Shown here: piece after piece, positions 26,972 through 35,700 of the stretch | Numbering within the stretch: the first letter of the stretch is position 1 | Layout: each line of letters starts with the position of its first letter | NCBI RefSeq assembly: GCF_034343125.1 | Contig: NZ_CP139957.1 | Location: 395,001 to 459,000, forward strand | Direction: 5' to 3' | Length of the DNA: 64,000 bases | Source of the DNA: Caldicellulosiruptor danielii | GTDB taxonomy: Bacteria; Bacillota; Thermoanaerobacteria; Caldicellulosiruptorales; Caldicellulosiruptoraceae | Made by a program: the position numbers and the translations under genes | The notes under the pieces: generated by a model | The model's database searches: none | The model's input: only the letters and a program-made list of their open reading frames with translations | Told to the model about the DNA's origin: nothing

Positions 26972-28355
26972 GGTAAAGACGCTGATAGACAAAGAAATTG
27001 AAAATTTAAAAGATGAAATAGTAAATACTACTTTGCATCTTATAAAAATAAGGAGCGTTGAGGATACACCTGCACCTGATATGCCGTTTGGCAAGGGAAT
27101 AAACGATGCTCTGCTTACGTGTGAAAATCTTTGCAAAAACCTGGGATTTGAAACAAAGAACTATAATGGATATGCACTTGAGGCAGTATATGGGAATCAG
27201 GATGAAGATGTGTGTGTGATAGGTCATCTGGATGTTGTACCCGAAGGGGAAGGCTGGAGTGTACCGCCTTATGAAGGCGTTGTAAAGGACGGTAAAATTT
27301 TTGGACGTGGTGCGGTTGATGACAAAGGTCCAACCGTGGCAGCTCTTTATGGGATGTATGTTATTAAAAAACTTGCCCAAGAAGGGAAGATTTCTCTTAA
27401 AAGAAGGCTCAGGTTTGTATTTGGTACAAACGAAGAGGGTGGCTCTAAGTGTCTTCAATATTATTTTGAAAGAGCAAAATATCCCACTGTTGGTTTTACC
27501 CCAGATGCAGATTTTCCTGTAATTCAAGGTGAAAAAGGTTTTTTGGTTTTTGAGCTTTCAAAAGATGTGGAAGATACCTTTGAAATTGAAGGTGGACAGC
27601 GACCTAATATGGTTCCTGACAGGTGCAGGTTCGAAGGCAGTTTTGATGTCCAAAAAGCTAAAGAAATTATTGCCAAAAAAGGGTACAATAGCAAGGCGGA
27701 AGTTTTTGAAGAAGGCGAAAAAGCATTTTTAATTACAAAGGGTGTTTCTGCGCACGGTAGCCTGCCTTTTAAGGGCGAAAATGCTATATCGTACATGTTT
27801 GATATTTTAGATGAGCTTTGGACAAAAGAGGATGGATTTAGAAGATTTATTGACTTTTACAATGCTCACATTGGGTTTGACGTGTTTGGTAAGAAGCTTT
27901 CAATTGGGTTTGAAGATGAAAAGTCTGGCAAGCTTGTGTTAAATACCGGGATGATACGCAAAGAAAAAGGCAGACTTGTCCTTACAATAAATGTTCGATA
28001 TCCAGTTGACATCTCATATGATGAGATAGAAAAGAAAGTAAAGGAAGTAGTGCAGAATTACAATATTGAATATCGCATGAATACAGATGTTCCACCTCTT
28101 TATTTTGAAGCTGACCACTTTTTGATCAGGACCTTGCTTGAGGTTTACAGAGAGTTTACAAATGGTGATACACAGCCACTTGTGATTGGTGGTGGAACAT
28201 ACGCAAGGTGGGCAAAAAACGTGGTTGCTTTTGGTCCAAATATGCCGGGTGATGAAGAGGTTGCCCACCAAAAAGATGAATACATCCTTATAGACAGGCT
28301 CATACTGTGTAGCAAAATCTATGCAAATGCTATTTACAGGCTTGCAAAAGAATAG
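26964..28355 (+). CDS. M20-family metallopeptidase, dipeptidase PepV-like
   Basis: This 463-residue cytoplasmic dipeptidase has the two-zinc M20 architecture. Metal ligands and catalytic residues occur in CVIGHLDVVPEGEGW, GRGAVDDKGP (bridging Asp), FGTNEEGGSKC (catalytic Glu followed by a ligand), FTPDADFP and, at the end, a histidine in GDEEVAHQKDEY. The PepV-type lid insertion is present (RPNMVPDRCRF region). The GTG start at 26964 overlaps the amidase gene by 8 bases and has GAGGAG upstream, so the two are co-translated. A bidirectional terminator follows. Confidence 0.9.
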   Translation: MDEVKTLIDKEIENLKDEIVNTTLHLIKIRSVEDTPAPDMPFGKGINDALLTCENLCKNLGFETKNYNGYALEAVYGNQDEDVCVIGHLDVVPEGEGWSVPPYEGVVKDGKIFGRGAVDDKGPTVAALYGMYVIKKLAQEGKISLKRRLRFVFGTNEEGGSKCLQYYFERAKYPTVGFTPDADFPVIQGEKGFLVFELSKDVEDTFEIEGGQRPNMVPDRCRFEGSFDVQKAKEIIAKKGYNSKAEVFEEGEKAFLITKGVSAHGSLPFKGENAISYMFDILDELWTKEDGFRRFIDFYNAHIGFDVFGKKLSIGFEDEKSGKLVLNTGMIRKEKGRLVLTINVRYPVDISYDEIEKKVKEVVQNYNIEYRMNTDVPPLYFEADHFLIRTLLEVYREFTNGDTQPLVIGGGTYARWAKNVVAFGPNMPGDEEVAHQKDEYILIDRLILCSKIYANAIYRLAKE

Positions 28356-28363
28356 GAAGAATT

Positions 28364-28408
28364 AAAGAGGCTGTGGTCTTGGTATGCACTGGACTTTTCA
28401 GCCTCTTT
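28364..28408. terminator. Bidirectional terminator
   Basis: AAAGAGGCTG (28364-28373) and CAGCCTCTTT (28399-28408) form a 10-bp stem with a 25-base loop, followed by GCCTTTTTT. It separates pepV from the convergent YtaF-like gene. The same stem sequence (AAGAGGCTG/CAGCCTCTT) recurs in the terminator at 36967. Confidence 0.8.
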
Positions 28409-28415
28409 GCCTTTT

Positions 28416-29042
28416 TTAAAATAGATTGTAAATTCCAAGAATAATTAGAACAATTCCTGGAATGAAATTAGCAATAAGGGATTTTCTAAAGGTCTTAAAA
28501 AAGTAGGCAAAGACATTTCCTGCAGAGATAGCTATAAATTGAAATACTGGTATGAGGAGTATTTGCTCTATATTTGCAAGGTTTGAAAGACCCAATGAGA
28601 ATGAAGCTGAAAGACCGTCAAACGAAAGTGCAAGGGAAACTAAGAGTGCTTCTGTGGGTTCTATTGCCCCTGAGCTGTTGATGTCGGATAGTACAGGCTC
28701 TTTTATGATTTTTATAGTAAGTCCGAGCGATTTTAAAGAGAGGTTAACAAGTGTCTTGGGTAAAGGGCTTCTGTTATTTTCAAGGAGGGTTCTAATTACA
28801 AATACTATGCCAATTATTATCATAAAAATGGATCCCAAGTGTGAAGAAAGTTGAGGTTCAAGAAATTTGCCAAACCATCTTCCTATGAAAAATGAAATTA
28901 TGGTGATACTCAGAGATGTAAAAAAGATGATTAGTTTTGACTTTGCAAGAATTTTAATTCCTTTTGCCCCGAAAGCAACTCCAAAGAAGAGGGCATCAAT
29001 GTTGAGGGAGAGAATTACAACAAGAACCTGATACATATTCAT
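28416..29042 (-). CDS. ytaF: YtaF/MntP-family membrane protein
   Basis: This 208-residue protein has about six membrane helices arranged as two similar halves, each beginning with a LSxDxL-type motif: LSLNIDALFFGVAFG and LALSFDGLSASFSLG. That is the LysE/MntP superfamily pattern. The central hydrophilic segment IKIIKEPVLSDINSSGAIEP is characteristic of YtaF, a Bacillus sporulation membrane protein, rather than of the manganese exporter MntP. No partner gene lies beside it on this strand. Metal or cation export is possible but unproven. Confidence 0.83.
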   Translation of the reverse strand: MNMYQVLVVILSLNIDALFFGVAFGAKGIKILAKSKLIIFFTSLSITIISFFIGRWFGKFLEPQLSSHLGSIFMIIIGIVFVIRTLLENNRSPLPKTLVNLSLKSLGLTIKIIKEPVLSDINSSGAIEPTEALLVSLALSFDGLSASFSLGLSNLANIEQILLIPVFQFIAISAGNVFAYFFKTFRKSLIANFIPGIVLIILGIYNLF

Positions 29043-29111
29043 TTCTGAAATCTGCGCACCACCATTTTTTGGTCTTTATTATTATACGACTGAGCAAGTT
29101 ATTTTGGCAAC

Positions 29112-29137
29112 GAAACAAAATTTTTGCTTTTAGCGTT
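29112..29137 (+). promoter_or_regulatory. Candidate ECF-type promoter (autoregulation)
   Basis: GAAAC (29112-29116), a 17-base spacer and CGTT (29134-29137) fit the -35 AAC / -10 CGT pattern of extracytoplasmic-function sigma promoters, about 65 bases upstream of the ECF sigma gene. The pattern is short, so chance occurrence is possible. Confidence 0.35.
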
Positions 29138-29202
29138 ATAATAAATATAGTAAAATTTAGGTGTGTGATAGAAAATAAGCAAGAGGGGATTTAAAGAAGA
29201 CA

Positions 29203-29745
29203 ATGGATGAGAGAGAATTGGTGGAAAGAGCAAAAAAGGATAAAAAATATTTTGAAAAGCTGTACGAACTCTATTTTGACAAGATTTATTCTTACATATA
29301 CTACAGAACGTTCAACCATCCCATTACAGAGGACCTAACCAGCGAGACCTTTATGAAAGTGTTAAGGTCGCTTGACAGGTTTGAATGGAAAGAAAATGGT
29401 TCTTTTTCGGCGTGGATATTCCGCATTGCCCAGAATGTTGTAAATGACTATTACAGGAACAAAAAAGAGGTTGTTGATATTGAGAAAATCTCAGACAGTT
29501 CATGGTTGAGAAATCCGGAGGATGAGCTTTTAGATAAAGTTGAGAAGGATATAATTAAAAGTGCGCTGAGCAAACTCACAAAAGACCAGCAGGAAGTTGT
29601 GATTCTGCGTTATGGTGCGAATATGAAATTTCACGAGATTGCAAAGGTAAAAAATAAGTCTGATGTAGCGGTAAGAGCTCTATTTTTCAGAGCAATGCAT
29701 TCGCTCAAAGAAATGCTTTTAAAAGAGGTGCATGAAAGTGAATGA
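29203..29745 (+). CDS. ECF-type RNA polymerase sigma factor
   Basis: The protein has 180 residues with sigma region 2 (DKIYSYIYYRTFNHPITEDL, then FSAWIFRIAQNVVNDYYR) and region 4 (LSKLTKDQQEVVILRYGANM plus the helix-turn-helix MKFHEIAKVKNKSDVAVRAL). No region 1 or 3 is present, as usual for extracytoplasmic-function sigma factors. AGAGGGGA lies upstream of the ATG. Its 3' end overlaps the next gene by 14 bases. That gene encodes a membrane protein with the layout of an anti-sigma factor, so the two form a signal-responsive pair. Confidence 0.92.
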   Translation: MDERELVERAKKDKKYFEKLYELYFDKIYSYIYYRTFNHPITEDLTSETFMKVLRSLDRFEWKENGSFSAWIFRIAQNVVNDYYRNKKEVVDIEKISDSSWLRNPEDELLDKVEKDIIKSALSKLTKDQQEVVILRYGANMKFHEIAKVKNKSDVAVRALFFRAMHSLKEMLLKEVHESE

Positions 29746-31097
29746 TGAAAAACTTGACAGAATTTTTGAAGAAGCTTTTAAAGTGGGGTATCGGAAAGAA
29801 TTTAAACAGGAACTAAAAGATTTGCTTTTAAAAGAATATGATAAGAGAAACAAAGGAAAATATTTCTTGAGAATATCAACAGTTGTTGCAGCTTGTATAG
29901 TTTTAGCTATTGTCGCTTTTGGAGCTATAAAACTTGATTTGATGAGATTAAATGTTCCGGACACTTCCTTTGTAAAGACTGAGATGGAAAAAGCTTTTAC
30001 ACAGCAGGATACAAGCGCAAAACAAGAGATTGAGCAAAATAGTAAAAATAGTAAAGATAATAATCTTTCTTCTGAGCAGAGAACTTCACAAGGTAGTGAT
30101 GCTCCTAAAAAAAGTCAGACGCAGAGTGCAAAGCAACAACAAAGTTCAAATGATGTTTATTCTACATTATCTTCAGCAAAGATTGAGTCTAAAAAGTCTT
30201 CTGGAATCACAAAAAAATCAACTTTTACTCCAAATGAAAACAAGAATAAATCGAGCAAGAAACCTTCAACTGTCAGCAGCTCTTTGCCAAATTATTCGAC
30301 CAAAAAAAATTGTTGAAAGCGACGTGAAAAATAAAACTCAACCCAGTATTAAAAACGCTTCTGAGTCAAATGCTAAAAAAGAAAACTCAAATTCAACTGT
30401 AAATGTCACAAAACAGAATAAAGAACCAGTAAAAGAGCAGGAATACATAGCGATAAAAACGCAAGAAGAGAATGTGTTGGAAAGTGTTTATGTTTTGAGA
30501 GAAGAAGAACTAAAAGTTGATGAAGAGTATATTTTAGGTGTACTTGGCAGCATTATATCATCTGATGTATATGAAAAAGAGTATTTTACACCACAAAGTA
30601 TTGTTCAAGCTCAAGTTTATGATGGGTATTTTAGTTTTGAGATTGCCAAAAGCGATACACAAGTATCTATTTACAGATTTTCAGAGCAGCAGGTGCAAGA
30701 AAATGTTTTTAAGAGCGTTTATGATAAGACTGACCTTATTTTACAAAAACTTGGTATAAAAGATTACAAAATTTCTGTCTTTCCCAAGCAGGAGGGTTAC
30801 AGGGCAGAGATTGCTATCTACTTTGACGGATATAGAATATTTGATGCAGATAGTTATATAGATTATTCAAACAGCGCAGATGTTGTTGGTGGTAAGATTT
30901 ATCTCAAAAGCTTTTCAAGATTAAAAAGTGTGAAAATAATAGATGCAAAAACGGCGGCAAAAGAGTTTGAGAGAATATATAACTTAAGAAGTGTAGAGCC
31001 ATCTAATATTGCTATTGTATATAAGAAAACAGGAGAACTTTTTATTCCAGTATATATTTACATTTATGAAAACAAAATATACTGGTTGGAAAAGTAG
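29732..31097 (+). pseudogene. Membrane anti-sigma-like protein, frameshifted at an A8 tract
   Basis: The first frame (29732-30316, 194 residues) has a short cytoplasmic N-terminus (DEKLDRIFEEAFKVGYRKEF), one membrane helix at about residues 46-66, and a Ser/Lys/Gln-rich low-complexity linker, then TGA at 30314. From the run of eight A at 30302-30309 the next frame continues without a break (KIVESDVKNKTQPSIKN ...) through about 260 residues of a folded-looking outside domain to 31097. Removing one A joins the two into a protein of about 454 residues. Possible explanations are a loss-of-function frameshift, a sequencing error, or transcriptional slippage that yields both short and long products. 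Position after an ECF sigma gene suggests it holds that sigma factor. Confidence 0.7.
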
Positions 31098-31115
31098 AGT
31101 TTAAAATGATATAAT
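31086..31115 (+). promoter_or_regulatory. Promoter of the STAS/RsbW-like/sigma trio
   Basis: TTGGAA (31086-31091), an 18-base spacer and TATAAT (31110-31115), just downstream of the preceding stop and about 35 bases before the STAS gene. Confidence 0.6.
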
Positions 31116-31149
31116 AAGATATACAAAAATGTTTACGGAGGTTTCTATT

Positions 31150-31458
31150 ATGAACCTTGATTTAAAAGAGAGAGTTTCCGAAAATGGTGTTGTGATAGAG
31201 CTTAAAGGGGAGCTTGACATATTTTCTTCACCAACTTTGAAAGACAAGCTTTATTCATTGATTGATACATCATCAGGTGACGTTATTGTTGATATGAACG
31301 ATGTTAGCTATATAGACTCAACCGGGCTTGGTGTATTTGTAGGCGCTTTGAAAAAATCAAAGCAAAAAGGCACAAATATTGTTCTTAAGAACTTAAAACC
31401 CAACGTGAAGAAGGTTTTCACTATCACTGGGCTTGACAAGGTGTTCAGAATTGAATGA
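31150..31458 (+). CDS. STAS-domain anti-sigma factor antagonist (RsbV/SpoIIAA type)
   Basis: This protein of about 102 residues has the single STAS fold of partner-switching antagonists: VIELKGELDIFSSPTLKDKL, then DMNDVSYIDSTGLGVFVGAL. The serine in DSTGLG is the site normally phosphorylated by the anti-sigma kinase. An in-frame ATG at 31129 is possible, but GGAGG lies 8 bases before the ATG at 31150. The next two genes overlap or abut it, giving the classical antagonist / anti-sigma / sigma order of sigB and spoIIA operons. Confidence 0.9.
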   Translation: MNLDLKERVSENGVVIELKGELDIFSSPTLKDKLYSLIDTSSGDVIVDMNDVSYIDSTGLGVFVGALKKSKQKGTNIVLKNLKPNVKKVFTITGLDKVFRIE

Positions 31459-31832
31459 GGGGGCAAAAGTCAAATATGGACCAAATTATGTTAACAATTC
31501 CGCCCAAAGCTGAATATATTATGGTAGTAAGGCTCACACTATCTGGGATAGCTGCGCGTGCAGGCTTTGATTTTGAGACAATTGAAGATTTGAAAATGGC
31601 CATATCAGAGGTTTTCAACCTTTTTGAGATAGAAAAACTGAAAGGAAAAATATCTGTAGAGTTTAACATTGCAAGTGAGTATTTGGACATAAGAATTGAT
31701 GTGCCCAATGGTGAGCCAACAGACAACGAGCTTGCAAAAATGATTCTTCAAACTCTGATTGATGAGGTTGAGTTTGAAAAAACTGAAGATGGCCATAGAG
31801 TAAAGCTAAAAAAATATCATCGAGGGGTCTGA
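31455..31832 (+). CDS. RsbW/SpoIIAB-like anti-sigma protein, apparently lacking ATP-site motifs
   Basis: Position (between a STAS antagonist and a sigma-B-type factor) and the opening pattern (MLTIPPKAEYIMVVRLTLSG, FDFETIEDLKMAISEVFNL) identify a relative of the GHKL-fold anti-sigma kinases. It is only 125 residues. The N-box, normally ExxxN, reads SEVFNLF with the asparagine one place early. No DxGxG (G1) or second glycine box is visible: after IRIDVPNGEPTD it goes straight to ELAKMILQTLIDEVEF. ATP binding, and therefore phosphorylation of the STAS partner, is doubtful. The start may be the ATG at 31455 (overlapping the STAS stop) or 31476. Confidence 0.75.
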   Translation: MRGQKSNMDQIMLTIPPKAEYIMVVRLTLSGIAARAGFDFETIEDLKMAISEVFNLFEIEKLKGKISVEFNIASEYLDIRIDVPNGEPTDNELAKMILQTLIDEVEFEKTEDGHRVKLKKYHRGV

Positions 31833-31836
31833 TTTG

Positions 31837-32607
31837 ATGGTTGAAGAAAAAAGGACATTAGAGATTGATGATGAAAAAATAGATAGACTCTTCGAAGAAT
31901 ATCAGAAAACAAAGGATATTGAACTTAGAAATGAACTTGTAAACAAGCACCTTTATATAGCCGAGATTATAGCAAAAAAGTTTATCGGAAGAGGGATAGA
32001 TTATGAAGACCTTTATCAGGTTGCATGCATTGCACTTATAAATGCTGTTGAGAGGTTTGAACCCAACAAAGGTTATAAATTCACAAGTTTTGCGACCCCA
32101 ACCATAATGGGAGAGATAAAAAGATATTTCAGGGATAGAGCTTCAATCATCAGACTTCCAAGGAGAATCTACGAAACCTCTGCCAAGATAAAACTTGCAA
32201 CAGAGGTGCTTTCTACAAAATTAAAAAGACCTCCGAAGATAGATGAGATTGCTCGGCATCTTAATATGAGCACAGAAGAAGTTTTAGAGGTAATGGAAGC
32301 ATCTAACAACTATCTTCCACAGTCTTTGGACCAGACCATGTATGAGGATGAAGAGATGACACTTGGCGATGTTCTTGGCAAGAGTGATGAGAACATCTTG
32401 CAGGTGGAAAATGTTGAAGCTGTAAAGAAAGCAATTGAAAGGCTTTCACCTTTTGAAAGAGAGTTTGTCCAAAAGCGGTTTTTTGAAGAAAAGACACAAA
32501 AGGAAATTGCAGAGGAGATGAACGTTTCACAGATGTACATTTCACGGCTTGAAAAAAAGGTGCTAAAGAAATTGAAGGATTTCATTGAAGAGAAAAAAGA
32601 GGAATAA
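31837..32607 (+). CDS. Sigma-B/F/G-type RNA polymerase sigma factor
   Basis: This sigma-70 family protein of about 256 residues has regions 2, 3 and 4: YIAEIIAKKFIGRGIDYEDL (2.1), FKP-like FEPNKGYKFTSFATPTIMGE (2.3-2.4), IRLPRRIYETSAKIKLA (3), and KTQKEIAEEMNVSQMYISRL (4.2 helix-turn-helix). The lack of region 1.1 and the sequence type place it with SigB/SigF/SigG. Given the gene order it should be held inactive by the RsbW-like protein and freed by the STAS protein. GAGGGG lies 9 bases before the ATG at 31837. A TTG at 31834 is the alternative. A strong terminator follows. Confidence 0.92.
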   Translation: MVEEKRTLEIDDEKIDRLFEEYQKTKDIELRNELVNKHLYIAEIIAKKFIGRGIDYEDLYQVACIALINAVERFEPNKGYKFTSFATPTIMGEIKRYFRDRASIIRLPRRIYETSAKIKLATEVLSTKLKRPPKIDEIARHLNMSTEEVLEVMEASNNYLPQSLDQTMYEDEEMTLGDVLGKSDENILQVENVEAVKKAIERLSPFEREFVQKRFFEEKTQKEIAEEMNVSQMYISRLEKKVLKKLKDFIEEKKEE

Positions 32608-32615
32608 AAAACATA

Positions 32616-32668
32616 AAAGACTGCCGTGACAGACAAAACCTAATTTTATCCCTGTGCCGCAGTCTTTT
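32616..32668 (+). terminator. Terminator after the sigma factor operon
   Basis: AAAGACTGC (32616-32624) pairs with GCAGTCTTT (32659-32667), with an additional inner ACAG/CTGT pairing, and a T6 run follows. Confidence 0.75.
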
Positions 32669-32767
32669 TTGTCTTCCTTTTTCTAAACATTTTCCAAAAA
32701 ACATGATATAATATCTTATATAAATGCTGTGAAGGAATACAAATATTGAACAAAGGAGAGAACAGCA

Positions 32768-35700
32768 ATGTTTAAAAGTTGGGGTAAGAGATTTTTTGTT
32801 TTTTTGAGCCTACTGAGTTTTTTGTTAAGTTTTTTGGTAAATACTTCATTTTCTCAAAACCTTTCTTACTATCAGCGGGCAGCCCAAGTTTTAAAACAAA
32901 AAGGAATAATGACAGGTGACACAAAAGGGAATTTGAATCTTGACAAACCTCTCAAACGTTCAGAGATTTCTAAAATGATTATCCTTCTGCTTGGCAAAAA
33001 ACCTTTAGCTGATTTTTATGCAAATCAAAAAAGGTCTTCTTTTAAAGACGTGAAGGTAGATTACTGGGGACTTGGCTACATAGAAGCTGCAAAAGCGATA
33101 GGATTGATTTCAGGGTATACAGATGGAACTTTCAAACCAGAACAGTACTTAAAAGTTGAAGAGTTAACTGCAATAGTTGTAAGGGCACTTGGTGTGAAGG
33201 ATTCGGAACTTAAAGGCAAGTGGCCACTGAACTATATCCAGAAAGCATATTCTATGAACATTTTTTACGGGATAGAATCCGAAATTGAAATAGGAAAGCT
33301 TGTCACAAGAGGCCAGACAGCAGCTATACTTTACAATGCGTTTTTAAACGAAAGCATAAAAGCTGCAAAGCCGGTCGGACTTGAAATAGTTGACCTGCAA
33401 ACTTTAAAGATAACTTTTGATAAGGAGATTTCTTCAATTGCTAAATCTGACTTTTCGTTTGATGGTGGACTTTCTGTTGTGGATGCGAAGTTTGCAGACT
33501 CAAGCAAAAAGGTTGTTGAGATAAAAACATCTGCACAGCAAGAAGGGAAAGAGTACACACTATTTTACAAAGGTCAAGCCACAACTTTAAAGTTTGTGGC
33601 AAAGACAATACCTTTTTCCTTGGCAGAGGATATCAAAATAGAGAGTTTAAAGAAAGTGGATTTGAAGTTTACAAAGCCGATTTCAAAAAGCCAGCAGGAA
33701 AACCTTCCGATAAAAATTTATGTAAATAGCAAAGAAATTACAGATGTAAGGAAATTTCTCTCGAGCGATTTTAAAACTTTGAGTATAATTTTCACAAGCA
33801 GATTAAATCAAACTGACAAGCTGATGGTTGAGATTTCAAACCTTCTTTCAGAAACAGGCCAGAGCTTTAGCATGACAAAAGAGCTAACAGTTATTGATGC
33901 AACCCAGCCAAAGGTTGTGGATTTTAAGATTATAAACAGTAAAAAGTTTAAAGTCATATTCACTGAACCGATGAATATTGACTCTGCAAATGCTTACAAG
34001 GTATGTGATTTATCTTCGGTGGGAGCTAATATCAGAATTGATTCAAATTATGTGTATGCAAAGCTTTCACAAAAACATCAAGAGAATGCTATTGATATTG
34101 AACTTTTATATCCTCTTGCTGATGGTAATCATACAGTTGAAATAACAGAAGCAAAAGACTTTGCAGGGTACAAAGCTCCTGACTTTAAGGCTACATTTAC
34201 AACAGTGCTTGAAAAAAATCCGCCAAAGCTTGTATCCTTAGAGCTTGTTTCAAACAATCGAATAAGGCTTGTATTTGATGAAGAGATAAGAAGCTTGGAT
34301 GGTTTGATTCCAACAGGCGAGTATGAGGTTTACCAAGCACAGGACAGTACCAACCATGCAACTGGTGCAAAAATAACACTTCTTTCAGATGGAAAAACAG
34401 TAGACATTCAGCTAAATCCACAATTGAAGCTTGATAGCAGGGCACTTGTTTCATTTGAAGTAAGGTTCCGATATGTTGAAGACCTTCTTGGCAACAAGGT
34501 ATCAGATTGGATGACAGTTACATCCAAAGCTCAGGATGATACTACAAAACCAGCAGTCAAAAGCGTTGAGGTTTTGGATGGGAATATAATTAAGGTAACA
34601 TTTACTGAAAACGTCAATGCTACTGATAAAGTTCAAAGTTTTTCTTTGCTTTCAGAAAATGGTACACAGATAGCAGAAGCTCAGGCAAAAGTAGTAAAAC
34701 CGTTAAAAGAAGAGGATAGCTCAGTGTTTGCTGTTGAGTTTTCGACACTTGCAACAATAAATGGTGGGAAATATACTCTGAAGATTTCAGGCATCTGTGA
34801 TACATCTGTTAGAGAAAATGTCATGGATACTTCTTCATTTGCGATAGTTGCGAAAGACACTCTTGCACCTACTATAACTGCTGCAATTGCCAAGTATGAT
34901 TCTTCTTCGGATTTGGACAGAATAGACATATTTTTCTCAGAACCAATGGATGTTGAAAAACTGAAAAATTTGAGCAGTTATTTTGTAGGGGCATCAAGCG
35001 CAACAATTCCACTTTCGAGTGTAAAAGGTGCAAAAGTTGATTATATCTCACCAAACGGCGACAGAATCACCCTTTTAATTCCAGGGGCAGACGATTCATC
35101 GCCTGGCAAGTGGAGTCAATCGGGTGGTGTAATAGACAAATTGGCAGCTCCTACCCTCACAGACAGAGCAGGCAACTTTTTAGCAAATGCTACGATTGCA
35201 ATGCCAGTTTCTGTGTCGGCAAACTTTAGAGGGATATCTGCGCAAGATATAGAGGTTGTGGCAGTGGACAAAAATACAATTGAACTTAGAGCTTTGAATG
35301 GATACATCTTCTCATCGTTTGATCCTGGAGCAATAATGTTCAGAAATGCATATTCAACTTCAAGTTTAAATGGCAATCCTGACAACGATAAAGTGGTCAA
35401 TCTTGGAATTGTAAGTTATACAATTTCTCAAGACAAAAAGGTTATTGTTTTAAAAACATCAATTTCTTTGACCTCAAGTGCCATGGCTGATACAAATGAT
35501 TCTGGTCAAGATGCTGAACAGCTGAAAATATTTACAGTAAATTCAAATATAAAAGACCAGTTTGAACAGAGCCTTGTAATTCAGCCAACACTTGATATTA
35601 GCTTTTATCCTTCGATATTGCTAAAAGACAGAATATGTCCTCAGCAGACAGGAGTCTCTATTGGAAGTGGCTCTCAATCAGACACAATGGCTATTACATT

